A stretch of 12,117 bases of DNA from DSNY01 sp016861185 (GCA_030263275.1 SZOR01000119.1:1-12117); one strand, 5' to 3'. Counted from the stretch's first letter, positions 1 through 7,837 are shown. The notes: generated by a model from the sequence alone, not told the origin. Numbers and translations: made by a program.

Positions 1-312
1 CATCACGATCGCGTCCGCGTACATCACCACGCGCGCCAGGTCGAAGCCGCGCAGCCCGCCGGGCGTGTCGAGCACGACGTGCGCGATGCCCGCGGGCGGG
101 CGCACGACGCTCTTCGGATCGACCTTCCAGCCGACGATCGCTGAGCGGCGCCGTTCGTTGCGCCGGCGCAGCCAGGCCTGAGTGGAGAGCTGGCGATCGA
201 CGTCGCCGAGCATTACCGGCGTGCCGCGGCGTTCGAGGTAGGCCGCGAGATGCGTCGCCAGCGTGCTCTTGCCGCTTCCCCCCTTGCGATTGACGACTGC
301 GACCACGGGCAT
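1..312 (-). CDS. ParA/MinD-family ATPase, N-terminal part (runs off the left edge)
   Basis: The first 104 residues of a P-loop ATPase of the ParA/MinD/MipZ superfamily are visible; the C-terminus lies beyond position 1. The ATG at 310-312 follows a clear GGAGG (322-326 on the complementary strand) at normal spacing. The N-terminus carries the deviant Walker A motif NRKGGSGKST (residues 8-17). An Asp-rich switch segment GDVDRQLS follows (residues 36-43), then a Walker B-like segment LDTPGG (residues 81-86). Family members dimerise on ATP and position DNA, chromosomes or protein complexes on the nucleoid or membrane. No ParB gene or parS-like site is seen beside it, so it may be an orphan ParA rather than a chromosome-segregation ParA. 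It lies 166 bp downstream of the L,D-transpeptidase gene on the same strand and probably has its own promoter. Family assignment is firm; the cargo is unknown. Confidence 0.88.
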   Translation of the reverse strand, partial: MPVVAVVNRKGGSGKSTLATHLAAYLERRGTPVMLGDVDRQLSTQAWLRRRNERRRSAIVGWKVDPKSVVRPPAGIAHVVLDTPGGLRGFDLARVVMYADAIVM

Positions 313-392
313 GTCTGTTCGCCTCCGGCGACGGGCGCGGCGCCGCGTTCGTCCGCCCTGGCGGCGACGCGCGCGGCGCGCGGGTTCGGCCG

Positions 393-401
393 ATTACAGC
401 A
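393..401 (-). promoter_or_regulatory. Possible extended -10 promoter element for the ParA-like gene
   Basis: On the minus strand the sequence reads TGCTGTAAT. This fits an extended -10 (TGn followed by a hexamer with 5 of 6 matches to TATAAT). It sits about 80 nt upstream of the ParA-like ATG, inside the 166-bp gap 313-478. I see no good -35 hexamer at the expected spacing, which is common for extended -10 promoters. The rest of the gap holds no recognisable gene or terminator. This is a motif match only. Confidence 0.3.
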
Positions 402-478
402 TCGCCCCGGCGTCGACGCATGCCGAAGAATAAGCGGGAAGTCGTGGCATTTATTCGACTCTCACGGTCGCGCGGACC

Positions 479-2230
479 CTAGTCCGCGGGACGGCTGCGC
501 CGGCCGACGTCGACCGGCGCAAAGCGGAAGGGCGCGGCGAGCGCGGCGACGATCGCCTTGTCGCGCCCGTACAGGTCGGGCCGGAAGTGCAGCGTGCCGT
601 CGGCGGCGACCTGCGCGGTGAAGTACAGCAGCAGCACCGGAACCGTGTGCCGCACCGGCACCGTCTGCGTGCGGCCGGTCGCGATCGCCTCGCGCAGCCT
701 GTCCTCCGACCAGCGCGCGGGATCGTCGAGCAGAAGCCGCGCCAGATCGAGCGGCCGCTCGACGCGGATGCAGCCCGAGCTGAACGCGCGCGCCGTGCGC
801 TCGAACAGCGCGCGCGTCGGCGTGGCGTGCAGGCACACCGAGTGCTCGTTCGGGAACATGAACTTGATGGCGCCCAGCGGGTTGTCGCCGCCCGGCGCCT
901 GCACGATCTGGTACGGAAAGGCGCGCGGGTTCGCGCGATAGGACGCCCAGTCGATCGCGGCGGGATCGATCCGGCGGCCGGCGGCATCGAGCACGCGCAT
1001 GTGGTGGCGCTCGAGGTATGCGGGATCGGCGATCACCTTCGGCAGCACGTCTTCGCGCAGGATGGTCGGCGGCACGTTCCATTCGGGATTGAGCACGAGG
1101 TACTTCATCCGCGCGCGGAATTCGGGTGTGGTGCGAAACGGTCTTCCGACGACGACGCGCGCCGACCAGACCGGCGCACCGTTGAGCCAGAGCTGCGCGC
1201 TGAAGCCGGCGATGTCGACCAGCAGATAGTCGCCGGCCAGCTCGCGCGCGACCCAGCGCAGCCGCTCGAGGTTGGCGCGTACCTGCGCGATGCGATCGGC
1301 CACGCCGACGTTCAACGCGGCAAGCGTGGCACGGCCGACGATGCCGTCGGGCTCGAGCCCGTGGCGCGACTGGAAGCGGCGCACGGCCGCTTCGACCGCC
1401 GCGTCGAAGACGTGGGGAGCGTCGCCTTCGGCGAGCTCGCCGCTCGCCTGCAGCCGCGCGCGCAGTTGCGCCACGCGCGGGCCGGTCGCGCCGGTTTCGA
1501 GCTTCGGGCCGGGCGCGATCTGCGGCCAGTCGCCGGCGCGCTCGACCGCGCGGAGCTGCGCGAGCGCGTTGCGCAACTCGCGATACGCGGGCAGCTTTGG
1601 CGCCAGTCCTTCGAGCGCGGCAGCCGGGTCGCGCGCGGCGAGCAACTCCGCGAGCGCCGCGGCGGGATCGATGCCGTCGAGCGTGCGCGCGAAGTTCCAC
1701 GCGACGTTGAGCGAGCGCGGGTCGGCCTTGCCGAACACCAAGTGGTACGCGAGCCGTACGAACGCATCGGTCGCCAGCAGCTCGCGCTGCGCGGCGGCGC
1801 GTACGCGGTCAGCATCGTTGGCTGCGGGCGCGGCCGGCGCGGCGAGCCCGGCCGCGTGATAGTCGCGCGGGTCGAGCCCGTGATCGCGGCTGCCCGCGAT
1901 CGCTGCCGTGAGCGATTGCATCCGCGCCGGATCCGCCCACAACGGCGCAAATCCGCGGCGCTCGTAGAGCGAGGCAACCAGCGTACGCGCAGCGATCGAA
2001 CCGGCGCCGATCTGCGCATCGCCGTCGGCGCGCAGCGCCTCGACGCGCCGGCGCAGCGCTTCGACCAGCGGATCCGCGGCCTCGACCGGCGCCGCGACGG
2101 CGAACGCGAAGAGGGCGACCGCGATCGCTGCGCCGCAGGCGAGCGCGCGCGCCGCGATCGCGCTAATCCGAAAGCGTGCGGCGTTATCCCGCGTTTCGCC
2201 CGCTTCGGCCGCACCGCTTGGCTTTACCAT
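479..2230 (-). CDS. YcbB/LdtD-like murein L,D-transpeptidase
   Basis: A 583-residue periplasmic L,D-transpeptidase with the layout of E. coli LdtD (YcbB). The order is an N-terminal membrane/signal segment (about residues 24-51, hydrophobic, ending before AADP), then the YcbB scaffold region with LYERRGFAPLWADP (88-101) and GLDPRDYH (118-125). A peptidoglycan-binding helical repeat (about 246-308, with FQSRHGLEPDGIVG) and the YkuD catalytic domain (about 333-505) follow. The active site reads HATP (His468) and SSGCIRV, with nucleophile Cys487. The length is typical of the family (about 580-615). Such enzymes form 3-3 (mDAP-mDAP) cross-links and can make the wall tolerant to many beta-lactams. 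I chose the ATG at 2228-2230 because it precedes the signal segment. The frame stays open far upstream, but there it is antisense to the next gene. The start has no strong ribosome-binding site, so the exact N-terminus is less certain. It is divergent from the MepK-like gene with a 39-bp gap. Confidence 0.92.
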   Translation of the reverse strand: MVKPSGAAEAGETRDNAARFRISAIAARALACGAAIAVALFAFAVAAPVEAADPLVEALRRRVEALRADGDAQIGAGSIAARTLVASLYERRGFAPLWADPARMQSLTAAIAGSRDHGLDPRDYHAAGLAAPAAPAANDADRVRAAAQRELLATDAFVRLAYHLVFGKADPRSLNVAWNFARTLDGIDPAAALAELLAARDPAAALEGLAPKLPAYRELRNALAQLRAVERAGDWPQIAPGPKLETGATGPRVAQLRARLQASGELAEGDAPHVFDAAVEAAVRRFQSRHGLEPDGIVGRATLAALNVGVADRIAQVRANLERLRWVARELAGDYLLVDIAGFSAQLWLNGAPVWSARVVVGRPFRTTPEFRARMKYLVLNPEWNVPPTILREDVLPKVIADPAYLERHHMRVLDAAGRRIDPAAIDWASYRANPRAFPYQIVQAPGGDNPLGAIKFMFPNEHSVCLHATPTRALFERTARAFSSGCIRVERPLDLARLLLDDPARWSEDRLREAIATGRTQTVPVRHTVPVLLLYFTAQVAADGTLHFRPDLYGRDKAIVAALAAPFRFAPVDVGRRSRPAD

Positions 2231-2269
2231 CGGCGGCCATTGCGTCGACTGCCGCACCGATCGATCCGC

Positions 2270-2815
2270 ATGAACGAGAGTTCGCATCCCTGCACCGCGC
2301 CGCGCCGCCGCTTTCTGCGGGCGGCCGGCCTTGCCTGCCTCGGGCTGGCGATCGCGCCTCGCACCTGGGCCGCGGCGCCGCGTTCGATCTCCTTCTATCA
2401 CACGCACACGGGCGAGCGCTTGAGCGTCGTCTATTTCGAGCGCGGCGACTACGTGCCCGAAGCGCTGGCGTCGATCAACACCCTGCTGCGCGACTTCCGC
2501 ACCGGCGACGCGGCCGACATCGACCCGCGCCTGTTCGACGCGCTGCACGCGCTGAACCTCGCGTGCGGCGCCGGGACGTTCGAGGTCATCTCCGCGTTCC
2601 GCTCGCCGCACACCAACGCGCTGCTGCGCAGCCGCAGCCACGGCGTCGCGAAGAACAGCCTGCACACCCAGGGCCGCGCGATCGACGTGCGGCTCGCCGG
2701 CTGCGACACGCGCCGGCTGCGCGATGCGGCGATCGCGCTCGGCGCCGGCGGCGTCGGCTACTACGCGTCCTCGGACTTCGTCCATCTCGACACGGGCCGC
2801 GTGCGCACCTGGTAG
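2270..2815 (+). CDS. MepK/YcbK-like murein endopeptidase (DUF882, peptidase M15 family)
   Basis: A 181-residue exported zinc peptidase. The N-terminus has a twin-arginine motif, RRRFLRA (12-18), then a hydrophobic stretch and a cleavage region near TWAAAP (32-37), so Tat export is expected, as for E. coli YcbK. The M15-type metal site is visible as H132-x6-D139 in HTQGRAID and H172 in FVHLD. The sequence SAFRSPHTNALL (108-119) is also typical of the family. E. coli MepK cleaves mDAP-mDAP (3-3) cross-links made by L,D-transpeptidases. Here the gene sits head to head with a YcbB-like transpeptidase, which supports the same role by context. The ATG at 2270 is the only start placing the Tat motif near the N-terminus; the ribosome-binding site is weak. 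Its promoter must overlap the start of the transpeptidase gene. Confidence 0.92.
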   Translation: MNESSHPCTAPRRRFLRAAGLACLGLAIAPRTWAAAPRSISFYHTHTGERLSVVYFERGDYVPEALASINTLLRDFRTGDAADIDPRLFDALHALNLACGAGTFEVISAFRSPHTNALLRSRSHGVAKNSLHTQGRAIDVRLAGCDTRRLRDAAIALGAGGVGYYASSDFVHLDTGRVRTW

Positions 2816-2908
2816 CCGCGCGCTTGATTCAACCCAAGACGGGCGCGGCCGGCCGGCGTATGTTGGCGGCGTGATCCGCGCGCGCCGCGAGCGCGGCCCG
2901 GAGCGCCG

Positions 2909-3538
2909 ATGCTGCCCGTTCGTGTCTTCGCGATCCTTTGCGCTGCGTGGCTCCTTGCCGGGGCGTCGTGCCGGCCCGTGTACTCGGATCGGCCGATGGG
3001 TGGCGCGCCGGTGGCGCTGCCGAATGCGCAGCTCGCGACCGATGGCCTGTGGTGCTCGCGGCAGGACAAGTCGCAGTGCTGGACCGTCAGCGTCGCCGAC
3101 GCGGGCAACGGCATCCTGGCGCTTGCGCCGCTGCGCGAGGCGCGCGGGGGCGAGCCGGTTCGCATCCACGTGCGCCACGCGGTGACGCCGAAGGCGAAGC
3201 CCGACGAACTCGGCTTCCTGATCCTCAGCGAAGAGGATGCGGCGCTGAAAGGAAGCTACCTGTGGGCGCTCGCCGCGCCGGTCGACTCGGCGCTGCTGCT
3301 CGTGTGGTTCCCGTTTCCGCAGACGGCGGCGTTCGCCGAGATGGTCAAGCGCGGCGAGCTGCCGGGGCGCCTCGTCGCGCCCGTCGCCGGGCGCAGCGCG
3401 CTGTTCGGCGAAAAGACCGAGCAGACCGTGATCCTCGAGAACCTGACCGACGAGCATCTGCAGCTCATCGTCGACCGGCGCGGGCAGCTGTTCGACCTGT
3501 CGATGACTTTCGTCTATGAGCGCGTCTGGCCGCGCTGA
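2909..3538 (+). CDS. Hypothetical exported protein, possible lipoprotein
   Basis: A 209-residue protein I do not recognise. It starts at an ATG preceded by GGAG (2900-2903). The first 20 residues form a signal peptide with a hydrophobic core (FAILCAAWLLAGAS). Cys21 follows LAGAS, which resembles a lipobox, but Gly rather than Leu/Val/Ile stands at -3, so lipidation is uncertain. After export the mature part holds two further cysteines close together (Cys49 and Cys57, in WCSRQDKSQCW), a candidate disulfide. The remainder is mixed alpha/beta-like with several beta-rich stretches and no membrane segment. It begins 93 bp after the MepK-like gene on the same strand and could be cotranscribed with it. 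A role at the envelope is plausible from the signal peptide and neighbours only. High-GC codon use and the signal peptide support it as a real gene. Confidence 0.75.
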   Translation: MLPVRVFAILCAAWLLAGASCRPVYSDRPMGGAPVALPNAQLATDGLWCSRQDKSQCWTVSVADAGNGILALAPLREARGGEPVRIHVRHAVTPKAKPDELGFLILSEEDAALKGSYLWALAAPVDSALLLVWFPFPQTAAFAEMVKRGELPGRLVAPVAGRSALFGEKTEQTVILENLTDEHLQLIVDRRGQLFDLSMTFVYERVWPR

Positions 3539-3557
3539 ACCGGTCACGGACGCGCGA

Positions 3558-3586
3558 TTGACTTGCCGGTTTGCACTCCTAGAGTG
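3558..3586 (+). promoter_or_regulatory. Putative sigma-70-type promoter of the acylase gene, with overlapping 5-bp inverted repeat
   Basis: TTGACT at 3558-3563 and TAGAGT at 3580-3585 are separated by 16 bp and would place a transcript start about 40 nt before the acylase start codon. The -10 region overlaps a short perfect inverted repeat, CACTC-cta-GAGTG (3574-3586), which could be an operator. The 92-bp gap in which it lies holds nothing else. The match is by eye and untested. Confidence 0.45.
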
Positions 3587-3630
3587 GATCGGGCGCCGAG
3601 CACGAACGAAACGAAGAATGGAGGAGCACC

Positions 3631-6456
3631 GTGAAACACAGAACGATCCTCGCGCTGGCGCTGTATGCGCTGGCTGCCGTTCACGCCGCCGCATTCGGCC
3701 AGCATGCGAGCCCGCCGGCGAAACTGCCCGGGCTGCAGGCGGCGGCGCAGGTCGCGCGCGACGTCTACGGGATCGCGCACGTGCGCGCGAACAACGACCA
3801 CGATCTGTACTTCATGCAGGGCTGGGTGCACGCGCAGGACCGGCTGTTCCAGATGGACGTGAGCCGGCGGCGCGCGAGCGGAACGCTCGCCGAACTGCTC
3901 GGACCCGGTGCGCTCGCGAGCGACATCGAGCTGCGAACGATCGGCATCCGGCGCGCGGCCGAGCGCTCGATGGCCGTGATCTCGCAGGACGCGCGCGACG
4001 CGCTCGACGCGTACGCGGCCGGCGTCAACGCGTTCGTCGCCGCGCTCGCGCAACTGCCGCCCGAATACCAGGCGCTGGAGGTCACGCGCTTTGCACCGTG
4101 GACCGCGCTCGATTCGCTGACGGTCGCCAAGTCGATCACGTTCGGGCTGTCGTTCGGCCTCGACGACATCGAGAACACGATCGCGCTGCAGACCTACACG
4201 GCGGTGTTCGATCCCGTCCTCGGGCCGGGCACCGGCCGCACGCTGTTTTCCGAGGACCTGTGGCGCTCGCAGCCGTTCTACCCTGCGTCGACCGTGCCCG
4301 ATGCGTCGGCGACCGCCGCGTTCGCTTCGCGCCGCGCCGCAGATTGGGGCGAGGGTCATGCGTCCGCGGCGAAGCTCGCGCAGCAGTACCGCGAGCGGAT
4401 CCGCGAGCTGCCTTTCTTTAAGCACCGGCTCGACCGCGACGACCGCCCCGGTTCGAATCAATGGGCCGTGGCGGGCCGCCACACGACGACGCGGCTGCCG
4501 CTGGTTGCAAACGATCCGCACCTGGCGGTCGACCAGCCTTCGACCTTCTATCCGATCCACCTGACCGCGCGCAACGTCGACGTGATGGGCAGCGGCTTCG
4601 CCGGCGTGCCGTTCGTGATCGTCGGGCAGACGCGCTTCGTCGCGTGGGGCGCGACGGTGAGCCCGCTCGACGTGACCGATCTTTACCTGGAGCAGATCGT
4701 TCCCGACGCGACTTCGCCGAGCGGGTTGTCCACGATCTATCAGGGCCGGCCTGAGCACGTGATGCCGATCCCCGAGTCGTATCGCGCCAACGTGATCGGC
4801 GACGGCGTGCCCGACAACGTCGTAGCCGTGCCGCCGGGCGGATCGGTTCCCGCGGCCACGCTGATCGTCCCGCGCCGGAACAACGGCCCGATCGTCCAGC
4901 TCGACCTCGCGAGCGGCGCAGCGCTCAGCGTCCAGTACACGGGCTTTTCCGGAACGCGCGAGGTCGACACGTTCTGGACCTGGAACCGCGCGCGCGATCT
5001 CGAAGACTTCCGCCGCGGGCTGCAGTGGTTCGACTCGGGCACGCAGAACTTCGCGTACGCGGACACCGACGGCCGCATCGCATACTTCGCCGCGTCCGAA
5101 GTGCCTGTCCGCGAAGACCTGCAGGCGGGCACGGTGGTCGGACTGCCGCCGTGGTTCATCCGCAACGGCACCGGCGGCAACGAATGGCTGCCCGTGCAGC
5201 ACCCGCAGCCCGGGCAGGCGGTTCCGTACGAGATCCTGCCGGCCGACGAGATGCCGCATCTCGTCGATCCGCGCGCCGGCTGGTTCGTCAACGCCAACAA
5301 CGACCCGGCGGGCACCGTGCTCGACAACGACCCGCTGAACCAGCTTCGCCCCGGCGGCGGGCTGTACTACTTGAACGCCGGCTACGACTTCGGCTTGCGC
5401 GCAGGACGGATCACCGAGCTGCTCAGAAACAAGATCGCCGCGGGCCCCGTGTCGTTCGGCGACATGCAGGCGATCCAGGCCGACGCGGTGCTGCCCGACG
5501 CGCAGTTCTTCGCGCCGCTGATCGCGCAGGCGCTGGCGCGCGCGAAGACTTCGTCCAATCCGCTGCTCGCGCCGTTCGCGCTGCAGCCGGGCGTCGTCGA
5601 AGCGGTCGGCCGGCTGTCGTCGTGGAAGCTCAGCGCGCCGACCGGCATCGCCGAAGGATTCGATGCGGCCGACGTCGATGGCGTGCGCGGCGTGCCGACC
5701 AGCGACGAAATCGTCGAAAGCGTGGCGGCGACGATCTACAGCGTCTGGCGCGGCCAGTTCATCCGCAACACGATCGACGCCACGCTCGCCGGCGTTCCGC
5801 TACCGCCGGGGATCGCGCTGCCGAAGCCGGGTGCGCAGCTTTCGATGACGGCGCTGAAGGCGCTGCTCGAACGGCCGCAGCCGGGTGTCGGTGCGTCGGG
5901 CGTCAACTTCTTCAACGTGCCCGCGGCGTCGGCCGAAGACCGGCGCGACGTGCTGATCCTGAAGAGCCTGGCGGATGCGCTCGCGCGGCTCGCGGGACCG
6001 CCGTTCCTGGCGGCCTTCGGCGGCTCGGCGAACCAGAACGACTACCGCTGGGGCAGGTTGCACCGGATCGTGCTCGACCATCCGCTCGGCGGCCCGTTCA
6101 GCGTGCCGCCCGCGTTCGGCGCGTTGCCTCATCCGCTGGGCGCGTCGCTGCCGGGGTTGCCGACCGACGGCGGCTTCGGTGTGGTCGATGCGTCGAACCA
6201 CGATCCGCGTGCGCAGGATGCGAACGCGTTCATGTTCGGCAACGGCCCGGTCAACCGTTTCGTCGCCGAAGCGGGACGACCCGCAGTGCGCGCCGAATCG
6301 GTCTGGCCCGGCGGAACGAGCGGCATTCCCGGCAACGAGTTCTATCTGAACCTGCTGCCGCGCTACCTCACCAACGACACGGTGCCGCTGCTGTTCGGGC
6401 GCGATGACCTGCAGCACGACCTGCATAGCGTGCTGCGCTTCGTACCGGCGAAGTAG
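3631..6456 (+). CDS. Penicillin acylase / acyl-homoserine-lactone acylase family precursor (Ntn hydrolase, S45)
   Basis: A 941-residue periplasmic N-terminal-nucleophile amidase precursor. The GTG start at 3631 follows GGAGGA (3620-3625). A signal peptide covers about residues 1-23. The alpha-chain region follows, with DVYGIAHVRANN and GWVHAQDRLFQMD (64-76), both typical of the family. Then come a spacer and the autoprocessing site before Ser275 (RPGSNQWAVAG), which becomes the N-terminal nucleophile of a beta chain of about 667 residues. Further family motifs are LVANDPHLAV (291-300), GVPFVIVGQTRFVAWG (325-340) and FVNANNDP (552-559), the last likely carrying the oxyanion-hole Asn. Family members hydrolyse amide bonds of beta-lactams, acyl-homoserine lactones or aculeacin-type lipopeptides. 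The sequence does not let me choose among these, and the protein is longer than PvdQ-type AHL acylases (about 760 residues). It appears to be a single-gene unit, convergent with the alcohol dehydrogenase. Confidence 0.93.
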   Translation: MKHRTILALALYALAAVHAAAFGQHASPPAKLPGLQAAAQVARDVYGIAHVRANNDHDLYFMQGWVHAQDRLFQMDVSRRRASGTLAELLGPGALASDIELRTIGIRRAAERSMAVISQDARDALDAYAAGVNAFVAALAQLPPEYQALEVTRFAPWTALDSLTVAKSITFGLSFGLDDIENTIALQTYTAVFDPVLGPGTGRTLFSEDLWRSQPFYPASTVPDASATAAFASRRAADWGEGHASAAKLAQQYRERIRELPFFKHRLDRDDRPGSNQWAVAGRHTTTRLPLVANDPHLAVDQPSTFYPIHLTARNVDVMGSGFAGVPFVIVGQTRFVAWGATVSPLDVTDLYLEQIVPDATSPSGLSTIYQGRPEHVMPIPESYRANVIGDGVPDNVVAVPPGGSVPAATLIVPRRNNGPIVQLDLASGAALSVQYTGFSGTREVDTFWTWNRARDLEDFRRGLQWFDSGTQNFAYADTDGRIAYFAASEVPVREDLQAGTVVGLPPWFIRNGTGGNEWLPVQHPQPGQAVPYEILPADEMPHLVDPRAGWFVNANNDPAGTVLDNDPLNQLRPGGGLYYLNAGYDFGLRAGRITELLRNKIAAGPVSFGDMQAIQADAVLPDAQFFAPLIAQALARAKTSSNPLLAPFALQPGVVEAVGRLSSWKLSAPTGIAEGFDAADVDGVRGVPTSDEIVESVAATIYSVWRGQFIRNTIDATLAGVPLPPGIALPKPGAQLSMTALKALLERPQPGVGASGVNFFNVPAASAEDRRDVLILKSLADALARLAGPPFLAAFGGSANQNDYRWGRLHRIVLDHPLGGPFSVPPAFGALPHPLGASLPGLPTDGGFGVVDASNHDPRAQDANAFMFGNGPVNRFVAEAGRPAVRAESVWPGGTSGIPGNEFYLNLLPRYLTNDTVPLLFGRDDLQHDLHSVLRFVPAK

Positions 6457-6472
6457 CCGGCGCGACCATGCT

Positions 6473-6499
6473 CCTTCTCCCCGCTCGTCGGGGAGAGGG
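6473..6499. terminator. Bidirectional hairpin between convergent genes
   Basis: An 11-bp stem with one G-T wobble, CCTTCTCCCCG / CGGGGAGAGGG, and a 5-nt loop (CTCGT). It occupies the 56-bp gap between the acylase stop and the alcohol dehydrogenase stop. Because it is nearly symmetrical it could end transcription from both sides. There is no T-run, so it is not a canonical intrinsic terminator. Sequences of this CTCCCCG-loop-CGGGGAG type also occur as dispersed intergenic palindromes in proteobacterial genomes. Confidence 0.5.
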
Positions 6500-6512
6500 G
6501 GCTTGCGCGCCC

Positions 6513-7799
6513 TTACTTCGATCTACGCGTTCGCCGCGGCGGCCGCGGTTTCTTCGCGCGCCGCTCCGGCAGCACCGCACGCAGCAGCGCCTCGCAATCC
6601 TGCTGAGACATCACGCGCGGCACCGGGTAGTTGAAGTCGGCTTCGCGGCAGGCCGCGCGCGCCAGTTGCGGAATGTCCTCTTCGCGCAGCGCGTCGAGGC
6701 AGCGCGGAATGCCGATCCTGCGGCTCAGCGCGTCGATCGAGTCGAGGAACTTCTGCGCGAGCTCCGCGTCGGGCTCGTCCGCGCTGCCCAGCTTCGCGTG
6801 CCGCGCGAGCACGGCCAGCTTGCCGGTGATCGCTGCGCTCGAAAACCGCAGCACGTGCGGCAGCAAAATCGCGTTGGCCAGGCCGTGCGGCGTGTGGTAC
6901 TTGCCGCCGAGCTGGTGCGCGATCGCGTGGACGTTGCCGACATTGGCGCGCGTGAACGCGAGCCCCGCGTAGGTCGAGGCGAGCGCCATCTGCTCGCGCG
7001 CGGCGAGATCCTTGCCATGCGCGCAGACCCGCGGCAGGTTCCCGTAGATCATGCCGACGGCCGACAAGGCCATGCGGTCGGTGAACCGCGTGCCCCAGTA
7101 GCCGATGAACGCCTCGATCGCGTGCGTCAGCGCGTCCATGCCCGAGGCGGCGGTCACTTCGCGCGGCAGCCCGGTCATCAGTTCCGGATCGAGCGCGGCC
7201 ATCTTCGGCACGATGCGCGTGTCGGCGATCACGAGCTTCGCTGCGCGCTGCGGATCGGAGATCACCGCGGCGACCGTCACCTCGGAGCCCGTGCCGGCGG
7301 TGGTCGGCACCGCGTAGATCGGCGGCGGCGCATGCAGGCCGCGGAAATAGCCGACCAGTTCGCGCGGGTGCTTGCCGTTCGCCGCGGCCAGCCCGATCGC
7401 CTTGGCCGCATCGATCACCGAGCCGCCGCCGATCGCCACCAGCGCGTCGCACTTGGCGTAGCGGAACACCTCGATGCCTTTTTCGACCACCGGGATCGGC
7501 GCGTCGGCGGCGATTTCGTCGAATACGACGAAGCTGTCCGCCGCGTCCGGCCGGCCCGCGCGCAGGGCTGCGGTCAGCGGTTGCGCCAATCCCAGCTTCG
7601 CGACGATCGGATCGGTGACGATCATGATCCGGCGATGGCCGAAGCCCGCGATCGCCTGGCCGAGCCGCGCACTCGCCCCCGGTCCGACCAGCAGCGTCGG
7701 CTGCGGGATCGGCAGCACGCGCGTCACCAGGCCGGCGGCGCGCTTCGCCGCGGGCAGCCCGATCGTGCGGGCGAAATCGCCAAGCCTGTTCGGAATCAA
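6513..7799 (-). CDS. Iron-containing alcohol dehydrogenase (type III, Fe-ADH)
   Basis: A 428-residue NAD(P)-linked metal-dependent alcohol dehydrogenase. The N-terminal Rossmann-like domain has LVGPGASARLG, the nucleotide-binding IGGGSVIDAAKA and PTTAGTGSE. The C-terminal helical domain has all four metal ligands at FucO-like spacing: Asp222 and His226 (GMDALTHAIE), His291 (NVHAIAH) and His305 (HGLANA). I prefer the TTG at 7797-7799, because GGAGGG (7805-7810 on the complement) lies 5 nt upstream. An in-frame ATG at 7868 would add 23 residues without a good ribosome-binding site. The family interconverts alcohols and aldehydes, and some members accept long-chain substrates; the substrate here is not shown by sequence. 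The neighbouring divergent AAR-like reductase suggests fatty aldehyde. The last 16 residues are a strongly basic Arg/Lys/Pro tail (from ERRAKK to the end) that the core fold does not need. Confidence 0.92.
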   Translation of the reverse strand: MIPNRLGDFARTIGLPAAKRAAGLVTRVLPIPQPTLLVGPGASARLGQAIAGFGHRRIMIVTDPIVAKLGLAQPLTAALRAGRPDAADSFVVFDEIAADAPIPVVEKGIEVFRYAKCDALVAIGGGSVIDAAKAIGLAAANGKHPRELVGYFRGLHAPPPIYAVPTTAGTGSEVTVAAVISDPQRAAKLVIADTRIVPKMAALDPELMTGLPREVTAASGMDALTHAIEAFIGYWGTRFTDRMALSAVGMIYGNLPRVCAHGKDLAAREQMALASTYAGLAFTRANVGNVHAIAHQLGGKYHTPHGLANAILLPHVLRFSSAAITGKLAVLARHAKLGSADEPDAELAQKFLDSIDALSRRIGIPRCLDALREEDIPQLARAACREADFNYPVPRVMSQQDCEALLRAVLPERRAKKPRPPRRTRRSK

Positions 7800-7804
7800 A
7801 GGGA

Positions 7805-7810
7805 CCCTCC
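7805..7810 (-). promoter_or_regulatory. Ribosome-binding site deciding a TTG start for the Fe-ADH
   Basis: GGAGGG on the minus strand, 5 nt before TTG at 7797-7799. It is the only strong Shine-Dalgarno match near the 5' end of the alcohol dehydrogenase gene. It lies inside the coding sequence that an upstream ATG start (7868) would imply. Confidence 0.6.
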
Positions 7811-7837
7811 GCGAGCTGTGATTGACTGGGTGTATCG

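Noticed and set aside
587..2269. Long open frame on the plus strand leading into the MepK-like gene
   Set aside because: It is opposite the transpeptidase gene, Arg/Ala-rich and without family motifs. The Tat signal sets the true start at 2270.
2848..2857. GCCGGCCGGC palindrome
   Set aside because: A 10-bp GC-only palindrome is expected by chance in DNA of this composition and has no flanking support.
2824..2864. Promoter from TTGATT and TATGTT before the hypothetical exported protein
   Set aside because: The two hexamers are 29 bp apart, far outside the usual spacing; nothing better was found in the gap.
3574..3586. CIRCE heat-shock element (HrcA site)
   Set aside because: The half-sites CACTC/GAGTG resemble CIRCE, but the spacer is 3 bp instead of 9 and the outer bases do not pair; no chaperone gene follows.
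2231..3694. Upstream extension of the L,D-transpeptidase frame to more than 1000 residues
   Set aside because: The extra 488 codons are antisense to the MepK-like and hypothetical genes and are Arg-rich, as expected of a GC-rich shadow frame. The signal segment follows the ATG at 2230.
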